Source: Alloacidobacterium dinghuense (GTDB taxonomy: Bacteria > Acidobacteriota > Terriglobia > Terriglobales > Acidobacteriaceae). Taken from it: DNA of 64,000 bases. The DNA is taken from NCBI RefSeq assembly GCF_014274465.1, contig NZ_CP060394.1, positions 4,898,001-4,962,000 on the forward strand. Reading direction: 5' to 3'. How positions within the stretch are numbered: the stretch's first letter is position 1; the number at the start of each line of letters is the position of its first letter. This document shows, in pieces, positions 1 through 5,999 of the stretch. Made by a program: the position numbers and the translations under genes. The notes under the pieces were generated by a model, which searched no databases, was not told the DNA's origin, and was given only the letters and a program-made list of their open reading frames with translations.

Positions 1-2
1 AC

Positions 3-125
3 AAGAATCCTGAATACTCATTCGCAGTAAAGGCCAGGGGCGTAGACTTGACTTCCCTGACCAGCCCAGTCGCTGTGAGTCTGAGCATCGGTCAAAACAC
101 GGGTATGACCGAGGTCAGAAGATGA
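3..125 (+). CDS. C-terminal end of a protein that begins left of the window
   Basis: The frame beginning at base 3 is open from the window edge and stops with TGA at 123-125, giving about 40 residues that end in GMTEVRR. The composition (alternating small and beta-forming residues, VAVSLSIG) fits the last strands of a beta-rich domain. No family can be named from so short a piece. It is called because the frame is clean from the first base and has normal codon use. It could also be a chance open frame. Confidence 0.4.
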   Translation, partial: KNPEYSFAVKARGVDLTSLTSPVAVSLSIGQNTGMTEVRR

Positions 126-538
126 GAACGAGATGATTCCTTCGCACTTCCCCGAAGTGGCAGCGAAGCGATTCTAAGCGGCTTTCTCGCCTGTCGGATC
201 AAAGAGTTAGGAGGGCGTCCGCGATTCGCGCAAAGCAAAACGCTGCTCTGGACTACAATCGTAGCCATGACGATTCGTGGAGATTCGAAACGACTCACAA
301 AGAAGTTGAACGAACGTAAAGCGGTTAAGTTGCGGGCGCTCGCTATGTGGTCAGGCTCCGGCGAACGTGTTCCCTACAGCCCCGAGTGGGCGGTTGAGCC
401 TTCCGATAACAGCCACAACGCGACGAGCCCGGTGCCGAGCTTTGGGAGTCACAGCCCATTGGGATCAGGCGAGTGGATCGCTCCGTGGAATGCTCGCTGG
501 AGCGTACCGACGAAGTGACGCAATCAATAGATGAGCGC
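126..538. other. Stretch of about 410 bases with no recognised gene
   Basis: Several short frames cross this stretch on both strands, but none has a plausible start with ribosome site and none resembles a family I know. It probably contains the promoter of the small plus-strand gene that follows and may hold decayed coding sequence. Confidence 0.4.
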
Positions 539-784
539 ATGGGAAGGTCTCTACCAAGGTTGATCTGGAAGGTGCCGTTTTGGGCGTGTTCTGCGTGTGC
601 GTGGAAAAAGCGGCCATCAAAGCCTTCGACAGGTCGTATGCTCATGCCGGAAGCGCCGAACGAAATTGCCGGTGCGTTTCTGGATCACAGATGTGCCAGA
701 TACCCGCGTGAGGCGCGTAAGAAAGAAGTGGTCCCAGTAGAAGTGCTCGTTGTGAATCCTGATAAAAAAATAGGGCGACTTTAG
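539..784 (+). CDS. Small Cys/His-rich (putative zinc-binding) protein
   Basis: An 81-residue product. After a short N-terminus with LIWK comes FWACSACAWKK, and then a helical stretch ends in AFLDHRCARYPR. The CxxC plus HxC spacing suggests a single bound metal ion. From memory, acidobacterial genomes carry many very small proteins of this layout (LIWK, CSxCxW, a variable linker, then a His-Cys pair before a proline). Their function is unknown to me. The ATG at 539 is chosen because homologous sequence begins close to it; the frame is open further upstream. The stop codon lies inside the hairpin at 773-792. It could be a single-domain DNA- or RNA-binding protein, but nothing here proves that. 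Confidence 0.5.
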   Translation: MGRSLPRLIWKVPFWACSACAWKKRPSKPSTGRMLMPEAPNEIAGAFLDHRCARYPREARKKEVVPVEVLVVNPDKKIGRL

Positions 785-809
785 AGCCGCCCACATCTGC
801 GTTTTTTTT
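765..809. terminator. Hairpin terminator between convergent genes
   Basis: GGGCG at 773-777 pairs with CGCCC at 788-792, extended inward by two more pairs after one mismatch. On the minus strand the hairpin is followed directly by a run of U (complement of the A run at 764-770). On the plus strand eight T follow at 802-809, nine bases after the stem. It sits between the convergent genes ending at 784 and 892 and could stop transcription from both sides. Confidence 0.65.
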
Positions 810-891
810 GGTTTCACGAGCGTCCGTTTGTACGCTTGTTAGGTGCAGAATACATCAGGTTCTGCGAAACAGTGCTGTGACAAAAACTTTG

Positions 892-1161
892 CTACTTACA
901 TTGTAGGCCATGCTCTTTGAGATGCTCACAGTAGGCACCCCACGCTGATTGCGCTTCCTGTAGCGACTGCACAAGCCAGCCCGACACCTCTCGCTGTCGT
1001 TCCTCATAGTTAGCGTCGCCCTTTTTCCGAAGCAAATAAAGAGCTGTGTCCATCGCTGTCACATGACGGCGCATAGCAATCGATGTCGCATTCAACCATG
1101 TTTCACAACCGGCGCAAATACGTATAGGAAGCATGCCTGAGAGGATATCGCGTGTGTCCAT
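892..1161 (-). CDS. Small hypothetical protein with CxxC motif
   Basis: The product has 89 residues, starting MDTRDIL. Near the N-terminus it has CAGCETW, then long amphipathic helices, and it ends in the pattern WGAYCEHLKEHG. I recall the helical tail (AWxAYxxHLxEHG) from other small acidobacterial proteins, but no function is known to me. A purine-rich ribosome site (GAGGCGAAAAGG) stands just before the ATG. The first residues and the upstream sequence resemble those of the otherwise unrelated minus-strand gene that starts at 2426 (MDIRDI). The promoter, leader and first codons therefore seem to belong to a shared cassette. Confidence 0.6.
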   Translation of the reverse strand: MDTRDILSGMLPIRICAGCETWLNATSIAMRRHVTAMDTALYLLRKKGDANYEERQREVSGWLVQSLQEAQSAWGAYCEHLKEHGLQCK

Positions 1162-1239
1162 CCTTTTCGCCTCAGGATCAGCCTAAGTCTCTATCACATC
1201 GCGGAGCCATCCTGCTTTTGCCTTACGTCGATTTCGCTT

Positions 1240-1268
1240 TTGCAGCGATCCACTGTCGTCTTTACATT
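1240..1268 (+). promoter_or_regulatory. Putative leaderless promoter, cassette copy 1
   Basis: TTGCAG (1240-1245) and TACATT (1263-1268) are spaced by 17 bases, and an ATG follows 10 bases after the -10 box at 1279. The surrounding 80 bases resemble the intergenic sequence at 2465-2545. The -10 box and the distance to the ATG also match the third copy near 9741-9781. The ORF behind this copy (1279-1374, about 31 residues) resembles nothing and is probably a decayed gene. No gene is otherwise supported between 1162 and 1531. Confidence 0.45.
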
Positions 1269-1531
1269 TTTGTCGCCAATGGGGCTCTCTTCACGGCAAA
1301 CTTCCGTATTGTCGGACACTCGTTCCAGGGAAGCGATTTCCCTTGGCAACTTCTTCCTATTGAACCGTCGATGATGCACTCGGCGTGATCTAAGTGCTTC
1401 ATCTTAGAAGAGATAAAAGATCCACCATCAAAACTTTGGACCGACGGGGAAGTCGCGACCGATTCTCGCGTTAAAGCGGTCTTTGATGTATTCTAGCGCG
1501 AGGTTTTGAAGCTTCGAGGAGAGGATTCCGG

Positions 1532-1870
1532 ATGACGCCCGATCGTTCTTTACAGTGTGATGTTGAGAGGCTGGCAGAGAAAGACCAGCACGGGAATCAA
1601 GTGACCATGGTCAGGTGTCATGGCAGCCTCGTTAGCGAGACGGCGAGTGAGATCGAAGATGTGGTCAAGCCGCTTATCGCTTCCGGTGGCCGCACCGTTG
1701 TCGACCTTGCTGATGTGAATTACATGGATAGCTTCGGCCTCGGAGCACTGGTTATTCTCAAGGTATCTGCAATCAAGCGAGGCTTATCCATCCTGGAATT
1801 CGCCAACATGACACCTCGCGTGCTCGAACTGCTGCGCCTCACCCATCTGACGCAGATGTTCACATCGTAG
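1532..1870 (+). CDS. STAS-domain anti-sigma factor antagonist
   Basis: A 112-residue single STAS domain of the SpoIIAA/RsbV type. Hallmarks visible are VVDLADVNYMDSFGLGALV, with the phosphorylatable serine at residue 67, followed by the helix that lies against the sheet. In this family the unphosphorylated protein binds an anti-sigma kinase and frees the sigma factor; phosphorylation turns it off. A PP2C/SpoIIE phosphatase of the kind that resets such proteins is encoded 1.5 kb away on the other strand (3355-4572). No kinase or sigma factor is nearby, so pairing these two is inference. GAGGAGAGG precedes the ATG at good spacing. The sequence is intact and full length for the family. Confidence 0.85.
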   Translation: MTPDRSLQCDVERLAEKDQHGNQVTMVRCHGSLVSETASEIEDVVKPLIASGGRTVVDLADVNYMDSFGLGALVILKVSAIKRGLSILEFANMTPRVLELLRLTHLTQMFTS

Positions 1871-1954
1871 TAATGGATAACCTCTTCTTGCTTCTTGGCA
1901 GCGTTCTGACTGAGTGGTCGGCAATATGGAAGTCTCACCGCTCCGTATCTAACG

Positions 1955-2023
1955 TCTGTTAGTGCAGAAGTGTGGGTGCGGCTTGGTGTGGCTCAGTTGC
2001 AGAAAGATCAAGGCAGTGTTGGA
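1955..2023 (+). pseudogene. Decayed copy of the 3' end of the 2542-2904 gene
   Basis: Translation gives SVSAEVWVRLGVAQLQK and, after one frameshift, IKAVLEK. This matches the C-terminus of the protein encoded at 2542-2904 (SVSAEEWARLGVAQLKKIRAALEK) almost residue for residue. The DNA match is confined to about 70 bases. It is a remnant of a duplication, with the rest of the gene lost. Confidence 0.65.
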
Positions 2024-2076
2024 GAAATTCACGGTGGAAGCCGCGTCGCGCGGTCAAACACTGCTGCTTTAGCAGT

Positions 2077-2216
2077 TCACCGATGGAAGCGATAGTAAAC
2101 TCGCCCACAGGAACTGCATCTCCAAGGATAAATCCGAATGGTGTAAGTACGTACAGTTCTAACAATCCGCGTCGGTGCCGTCGCTCTAACGGAATATCGC
2201 AATATCTACATTTCAT
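2077..2216 (-). pseudogene. Small zinc-ribbon protein gene broken by a one-base deletion
   Basis: Reading starts MKCRYCDIPLERRHRRG and continues in frame through TPFGF. There the frame departs from a zinc-ribbon reading and would run on to 1959. If one T is restored near 2129-2133, the product becomes a clean 46-residue protein continuing YPWRCSSCGRVYYRFHR and stopping at 2077. That gives two CxxC knuckles, CRYC and CSSC, separated by about 30 residues, and a natural stop. The FGFYPWRC phrase is typical of small zinc-ribbon proteins that I recall from Acidobacteria. The alternative is that the 85-residue frameshifted product is real, which I think unlikely. Whether the deletion is biological or a sequencing slip cannot be told from here. 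Confidence 0.65.
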
Positions 2217-2225
2217 GTGGCTCCA

Positions 2226-2426
2226 TTACTTCGCAGCCTGCTTCGCCTTCGCCCACCGTTTCCGCTGCGCGTCCGCAATCTTCTTTTTAGCTTCTGCGCT
2301 CAGAGTTCGACGCTTCGTTTCTGTCTTTGGAGTGAGATCGCCATTCGAACGCTTGAGCAGCGTCACGATCTGGTTCAAACGAGCGATTTCTTTCTCAAGT
2401 TCTGCAACGATATCTCGTATGTCCAT
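2226..2426 (-). CDS. Small basic protein of the ADAQRKRWAK family
   Basis: The product has 66 residues. A short leucine-rich coiled segment (IVAELEKEIARLNQIVTLL) is followed by a basic linker and the signature LSAEAKKKIADAQRKRWAK near the C-terminus. This tail recurs in a second intact gene at 9267-9461 and in two decayed copies at 5426 and 12715, all on the same strand. The layout (dimerising helix, basic tail) suggests a nucleic-acid binding or nucleoid-associated role; no function is known to me. GGAGG stands six bases before the ATG at 2426. An in-frame upstream start at 2462 is less likely because it would run into the divergent promoter region. Confidence 0.7.
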   Translation of the reverse strand: MDIRDIVAELEKEIARLNQIVTLLKRSNGDLTPKTETKRRTLSAEAKKKIADAQRKRWAKAKQAAK

Positions 2427-2502
2427 ACGCTGCCTCCGCACGAGCGGAACTCTCCATCGCATCGGGTAACCATCCTGCTTTTGTCTTACTTCGATTTCGC
2501 TC

Positions 2503-2532
2503 TTGGCTGCGACCCCCTCTCGTCTTTACACT
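2503..2532 (+). promoter_or_regulatory. Putative leaderless promoter, cassette copy 2
   Basis: TTGGCT (2503-2508) and TACACT (2527-2532) are 18 bases apart, and the ATG of the next gene begins at 2542. That leaves nine bases between the -10 box and the start codon, so the transcript would begin at or next to the AUG. The same TACACT, nine bases, ATGAGCGAACTG order occurs at 9764-9790. No Shine-Dalgarno sequence is possible in so short a leader. Confidence 0.5.
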
Positions 2533-2541
2533 CTTTCGGCA

Positions 2542-2904
2542 ATGAGCGAACTGAACAACATACAGATTGGCGATTGGTTGATGATTGCCAGCACGATTAA
2601 GGGTTCCAGCTACTTACTCCAGCAAGTGACCTCGACCACCAGCGGGCTCGTGCGAACGCTGAACTACACGTTCCGCAGGGACGGACGCTCATTTTCCGTC
2701 AAACAGAAGAGCGTGACCGCACGGCTGGCGCAATCGCATGAGATCGAGCGATGGCTGTCTAGTCGGAAGAAGCAAGAGACGCAGCAGCGAATGGAGCCGA
2801 CTGAAGACCTGGCTCGGCATCTCGCGTCGGTGAGCGCAGAAGAGTGGGCACGGTTGGGTGTAGCTCAGTTGAAGAAGATCAGGGCAGCGTTGGAGAAGTC
2901 ATGA
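2542..2904 (+). CDS. Hypothetical protein, MSELNN type
   Basis: A 120-residue soluble product. The N-terminal half looks like a small beta domain (IQIGDWLMIASTIKGSSYLLQQV, then a basic strand region). The C-terminal half is helical and ends in EEWARLGVAQLKKIRAALEK. No family recognised. The ATG at 2542 is preferred over an upstream in-frame TTG because the second cassette at 9779 starts at the same point with the same first codons (MSEL). The gene is divergent from the ADAQRKRWAK-type gene and shares its promoter region. A remnant of its 3' end lies at 1955-2023. Confidence 0.6.
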   Translation: MSELNNIQIGDWLMIASTIKGSSYLLQQVTSTTSGLVRTLNYTFRRDGRSFSVKQKSVTARLAQSHEIERWLSSRKKQETQQRMEPTEDLARHLASVSAEEWARLGVAQLKKIRAALEKS

Positions 2905-2949
2905 GCCTGTAGCTCACAGAGTAAAGCTCCGAATCATCACTGGGGCGGC

Positions 2950-3162
2950 TTATCCACCATGAACGAGGTGCGAGTCATGGGATGTTTGCAAACTTACATA
3001 ATCTGCGAATGCCTGAGGATCCATAGGTATGCACAACTTCGTGCCGTCAATGAAGTTGACTTCGCATCCGGGCTTTCCAGCGATGTTGGCTCTATTGATG
3101 ACTGTTATCGCATCCGGATTGAACCACTGATCAAGTTCGCCAGCCTTCAAGATTCTGGGCAT
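2950..3162 (-). CDS. Small hypothetical protein downstream of the PP2C phosphatase
   Basis: The product has 70 residues with a mixed alpha/beta pattern: WFNPDAITVINRANIAGKPGCEVNFIDGTKLCIP, then a short helix. The order strand, turn, strand with a central DGT recalls small FlbD-like proteins, but the similarity is too weak to name it. A strong ribosome site (GAGGAG) stands about eight bases before the ATG. It lies behind the phosphatase and a short broken frame on the same strand, so it may be co-transcribed with them. Confidence 0.6.
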   Translation of the reverse strand: MPRILKAGELDQWFNPDAITVINRANIAGKPGCEVNFIDGTKLCIPMDPQAFADYVSLQTSHDSHLVHGG

Positions 3163-3210
3163 CTATTCATTCTCCTCTGGGGAGCAGTTTACAACGGAGG
3201 ACCGAGCAAC

Positions 3211-3343
3211 TCAGTTGGTAGGTTCCACCTTTCGCGCCGCCCGACTGAACACCCGCGTGTACATCTCGTAGGCCATCTCTATACTCTCGTCGATTGCCTG
3301 ACTCGTTGGCACCAGGTGCGCTTTTGTACGAGCTTGCCGTCAT
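3211..3343 (-). pseudogene. Short frame-shifted ORF directly behind the phosphatase
   Basis: Starting twelve bases after the phosphatase stop, an ATG at 3343 followed by one frameshift gives a peptide ending TSQAIDESIEMAYEMYTR and VFSRAARKVEPTN. The helical character and a sensible stop at 3211 suggest a real small gene of about 43 residues that has gained one base close to its start. A start at an internal GTG is possible without any frameshift. No family recognised. Confidence 0.4.
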
Positions 3344-3354
3344 TCGCCAAATTG

Positions 3355-4572
3355 TTACCGACGGACGCGGAGCAACAGCAAACTCTGATCGTCCTGTTGC
3401 GCCCCATGCGACTTTACCTCTTGCATGACCAATTCCCAAATCTGCGACAGCGGTTGAACTGCATGTTGGCGAAGCAGTCGCTCCAGTCGTGCCAGGCCAA
3501 ACTCTTCGTCTTGCTCGTTGACTACTTCCGTAATGCCATCTGTGAACAGCAAGAACAGATCACCCGGAAAATAATTGATGCGCTGGCTCGCATAAGATCC
3601 ACCCGGAATCAGTCCCAATGGGAACTGTTCTGAGGAGAGCCGAGTCGTGTCGCCGTGTTGATGACGATAATGCAAGATAGGAAGATGCCCCGCCAAGGCG
3701 TACTCGGCTTCAGACGAGTTGTTGAAGTAGAGCAAGGCAAGGGTGGCATACATGTCCGCTGTCTTGACGGCAGGCAGCACGCGGTCTGCGCTTTCAAGCA
3801 ACGTGGAGGGTTGTTGATGGAACTGGCAAGATGCCCGAAGAACAGCCTTTAGCATCCCCATGAGTTGGCCAGCAGCAAGCCCGTGTCCTGAAATATCGGC
3901 GACATAGGCGATCACACTTCCATCGTCATTCTCGATTAAGTCGATCAAATCTCCACCCATCTCGGTACTGGGTATTGATTTGCCGAACACCTCAAATCTT
4001 GAGGTCGGGACATAAATATCTGGCACCAATGTGGCTTGAATGCCGTGAGCGACGGACAGTTCGGTCTGCATCCGCACATTGGCCAAACCTTCGTTGGTCA
4101 CGAAGGACAAGAGCAATCGAAAACCGAAACCTCCGGCGATCAAGATGCCGATCGCATCAAACAGCACTCGTGATTTCAATGCCTGCGGGATTGGCCGTGG
4201 CGAGGCAAGGAGCGAGATCGGGTAGGTCAGCCAGCCCAGTCCCATCCAGCCAAGACCCGACAGCCCTCCTGCGAGCCACGGTACGAGGATGACAATAAAG
4301 ATGAGAAAGACGGGACGAACTCGTTTGATCGAGGATATGAGAGCGCCCACTGCCGCCGCACCAAATAAAACCGGCCAGAACAAACCTCGACCCAGTGGCC
4401 GGATATTAAGTTGTGCAAGATCGGCAGCGAAACCAGCTACGGCGGTAACAAAGAACGTTCCAGCGAGCAGGCTTTTCATGCGCCGTAGAGGTAACGCCCG
4501 CCAATAAGGATTCGAAGCACTGGGGAATGCGGAGCTTAGAGTCTCTTGCCACTTTTGAAGCGTTTTTCTCAT
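3355..4572 (-). CDS. Membrane-anchored PP2C/SpoIIE-type serine phosphatase
   Basis: The product has 405 residues. Four to five hydrophobic segments occupy roughly residues 35-160, and a cytosolic SpoIIE/RsbU phosphatase domain fills the rest. Metal-binding and active-site motifs are present: STEMGGDLIDL, VADISGHGLAAGQLMG and LFTDGITEVVN. The family dephosphorylates anti-sigma antagonists such as the STAS protein at 1532-1870 and so switches on a sigma factor. There is no GAF, PAS or HAMP sensor, so any signal would have to enter through the membrane part. The start ATG at 4572 gives a short basic N-terminus before the first membrane helix. It heads a probable operon with the small genes behind it. 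Confidence 0.85.
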   Translation of the reverse strand: MRKTLQKWQETLSSAFPSASNPYWRALPLRRMKSLLAGTFFVTAVAGFAADLAQLNIRPLGRGLFWPVLFGAAAVGALISSIKRVRPVFLIFIVILVPWLAGGLSGLGWMGLGWLTYPISLLASPRPIPQALKSRVLFDAIGILIAGGFGFRLLLSFVTNEGLANVRMQTELSVAHGIQATLVPDIYVPTSRFEVFGKSIPSTEMGGDLIDLIENDDGSVIAYVADISGHGLAAGQLMGMLKAVLRASCQFHQQPSTLLESADRVLPAVKTADMYATLALLYFNNSSEAEYALAGHLPILHYRHQHGDTTRLSSEQFPLGLIPGGSYASQRINYFPGDLFLLFTDGITEVVNEQDEEFGLARLERLLRQHAVQPLSQIWELVMQEVKSHGAQQDDQSLLLLRVRR

Positions 4573-4678
4573 AGACCCGCTCTCGCACTGAAGTGGTAGG
4601 AATGGAATATATCTGGCATGTCGGCGTCTACTCTCCCCTTTGCGTCGCCGTCAATTCCAGCGACAGCCAGGTAGTGTC

Positions 4679-5101
4679 CTAATTCTCTTTCACCGCGCGA
4701 GACCCAAAACGTCGCCTCCGTGCAACGGCGATGAGAATCAACAGAAAGAATGCTGGGAACAGAGCGACGTACCTGTCGCGGAGGGTGAAGATGTGCGTGA
4801 GGGTCGCGCCTGCCATCGTGCAAGCTAACAAGGCTGCGGCAATCGCCGAGGTTCGAGGAATCAACAGTAAGACCGCACAAATTACTTCGAGACTACCTGT
4901 AAAATAACGGAACCATTGGCCGATTCCGATCTTTGCGAACGTTTCTATCCAGAAGATTTCATGCGGACTGAATTTGCTTGCGCCGAAATATAGGAATGCC
5001 AGAGCCAAGAGGCATTGCAGTATCCAAAGTGTGAGGTTCAAGACTCGGTCCCAGTCGGCTTTCACGGTACCTCTTGAAGGCGGTACAGGCAATTGTCGCA
5101 C
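4679..5101 (-). CDS. DoxX-like / MauE-type small membrane protein
   Basis: The product has 140 residues with four predicted membrane helices. The first helix carries the family pattern ILQCLLALAFLYFGASKF, and the second and third include GSLEVICAVLLLIP and MAGATLTHIF. This matches the four-helix DoxX/DoxX-like group, whose members are often linked to redox or sulfur metabolism but have no single agreed function. The last residues are basic and probably cytosolic. It stands alone between the phosphatase operon and decayed sequence to the right. Confidence 0.75.
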   Translation of the reverse strand: MRQLPVPPSRGTVKADWDRVLNLTLWILQCLLALAFLYFGASKFSPHEIFWIETFAKIGIGQWFRYFTGSLEVICAVLLLIPRTSAIAAALLACTMAGATLTHIFTLRDRYVALFPAFFLLILIAVARRRRFGSRAVKEN

Positions 5102-5194
5102 CAGACGAGAGCCCCCACATGAAGCAAATTAGGACACTATCGACAGCCGTGCCGCGTCTTAAAGACCATCCCATCACAAGTCGATAGTTGATTG

Positions 5195-5385
5195 TTAAAC
5201 CGATAGCCCGCCTGTCATGGCTACATTTGTCAGAAGGCGGACGCGAGCCACCAGCTCTTTCAGGAATTCATCGGGCATGCTCCACGCGGCGAAATGCCCA
5301 ACCCCGTCGAAGGCTATGCACTCTTTGTGAGGAGCCTGATTCCTCGAAGTACCCCTTTGGCTAGAGAAGCTGTTCTGGCAAGAAG
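5195..5385 (-). pseudogene. C-terminal remnant of an alpha/beta-hydrolase (copy 1)
   Basis: The last 40 codons read clearly as the end of an alpha/beta-hydrolase: APHKECIAFDGVGHFAAW, then SMPDEFLKELVARVRLL. The catalytic histidine (GVGHF) and the closing helix are visible, and the stop is at 5195. Upstream, the equivalent of YFEEINAPHKE is reached only after a frameshift, and no N-terminal part (nucleophile elbow) exists. A second remnant of the same gene lies at 12598-12700. Both sit directly behind a remnant of the ADAQRKRWAK gene. Confidence 0.65.
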
Positions 5386-5425
5386 GGATCGAAGCAACGG
5401 TGAGAAGTAACGAGGGGAGTGAACT

Positions 5426-5490
5426 TCAACCACCTGTCGGCGGCTTGTTGGGTTGACGATTCCTCTTCACCTTCGCTCATCGTTTCCGTA
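5426..5490 (-). pseudogene. Remnant of an ADAQRKRWAK-type gene (copy with nonsense codon)
   Basis: The frame reads RKR, then TGA where the family has TGG, then AKVKRNRQPNKPPTGG and a stop at 5426. The copy at 12715 ends RKRWAKAKKNRQPSKPPTGD, so this is the same C-terminus with a nonsense change. Nothing upstream matches the N-terminal half. Confidence 0.6.
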
Positions 5491-5497
5491 TCTCCAC

Positions 5498-5782
5498 TCA
5501 AATAGGTGCTTGAATCGTTCGGTCGAACTCGACAAGGATGCTTCGCAGCCTCCGCAATTCAATTGGATGGTACTTATTCAGATATCGCAGAACACGTGGA
5601 TTGCCCAACAACCATCGCGCATAGCGGCAGCAAACCGTGAGTCTGACCTGTGCGGCGCATAGATTCTGAGGGGGCGACCCCGAAAGACGCAGCAGGTGCT
5701 CTCTCCGAGTGCGGTACCACATCCGCCAGCATTCACCACCGTCTTCACGTACCGATTTCATGCCCATCTCTCGCTTCCTCAT
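5498..5782 (-). CDS. Small protein, third gene of the serine-recombinase operon
   Basis: The product has 94 residues and is basic, with a tail NPRVLRYLNKYHPIELRRLR followed by a short helix. It overlaps the end of the preceding gene by about 38 bases, or about 20 if one of the later ATGs at 5770 or 5764 is used. Translational coupling is likely. No family recognised. Being the last member of a three-gene run led by the recombinase, it may be an accessory factor, such as a directionality factor, or unrelated cargo. The N-terminal 10 residues are uncertain. Confidence 0.55.
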   Translation of the reverse strand: MRKREMGMKSVREDGGECWRMWYRTRREHLLRLSGSPPQNLCAAQVRLTVCCRYARWLLGNPRVLRYLNKYHPIELRRLRSILVEFDRTIQAPI

Positions 5783-5999
5783 ATAGTGATTGGAGATATC
5801 TGGGAATCGTCGTCAACGATTCTGCCTCTAGCAAGGTGATGAAGTTTTCGTCATGGAAAAGATGCAGGAAAATCGCATTCACTGCTGCAAGGTTCTTTGC
5901 GACCGATTCAGCGCGTTCAGGCAACGCCTTCGTGTTCCTGACACGAAGGGTCTCCAACTTAACCTCTGTCTTCGCCCGTTTCCTATACTGCTTTCTCAT
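5745..5999 (-). CDS. Small protein coupled to the serine recombinase
   Basis: The product has 84 residues. A very basic start (MRKQYRKRAKTEVKLETLRV) is followed by amphipathic helices (AESVAKNLAAVNAIFLHLF and LLEAESLTTIPRYLQSLYEEA). Its ATG overlaps the recombinase stop codon (ATGA, 5996-5999), so it is almost certainly translated with the recombinase. No family recognised. Size and charge would suit a DNA-binding accessory protein or a recombination directionality factor; this is inference from position only. Confidence 0.65.
   Translation of the reverse strand: MRKQYRKRAKTEVKLETLRVRNTKALPERAESVAKNLAAVNAIFLHLFHDENFITLLEAESLTTIPRYLQSLYEEARDGHEIGT

Noticed and set aside
1972-2469. A 165-residue plus-strand frame over the small genes at 2.0-2.5 kb
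   Set aside because: It is antisense to the zinc-ribbon remnant and to the ADAQRKRWAK gene, which explain the sequence better.
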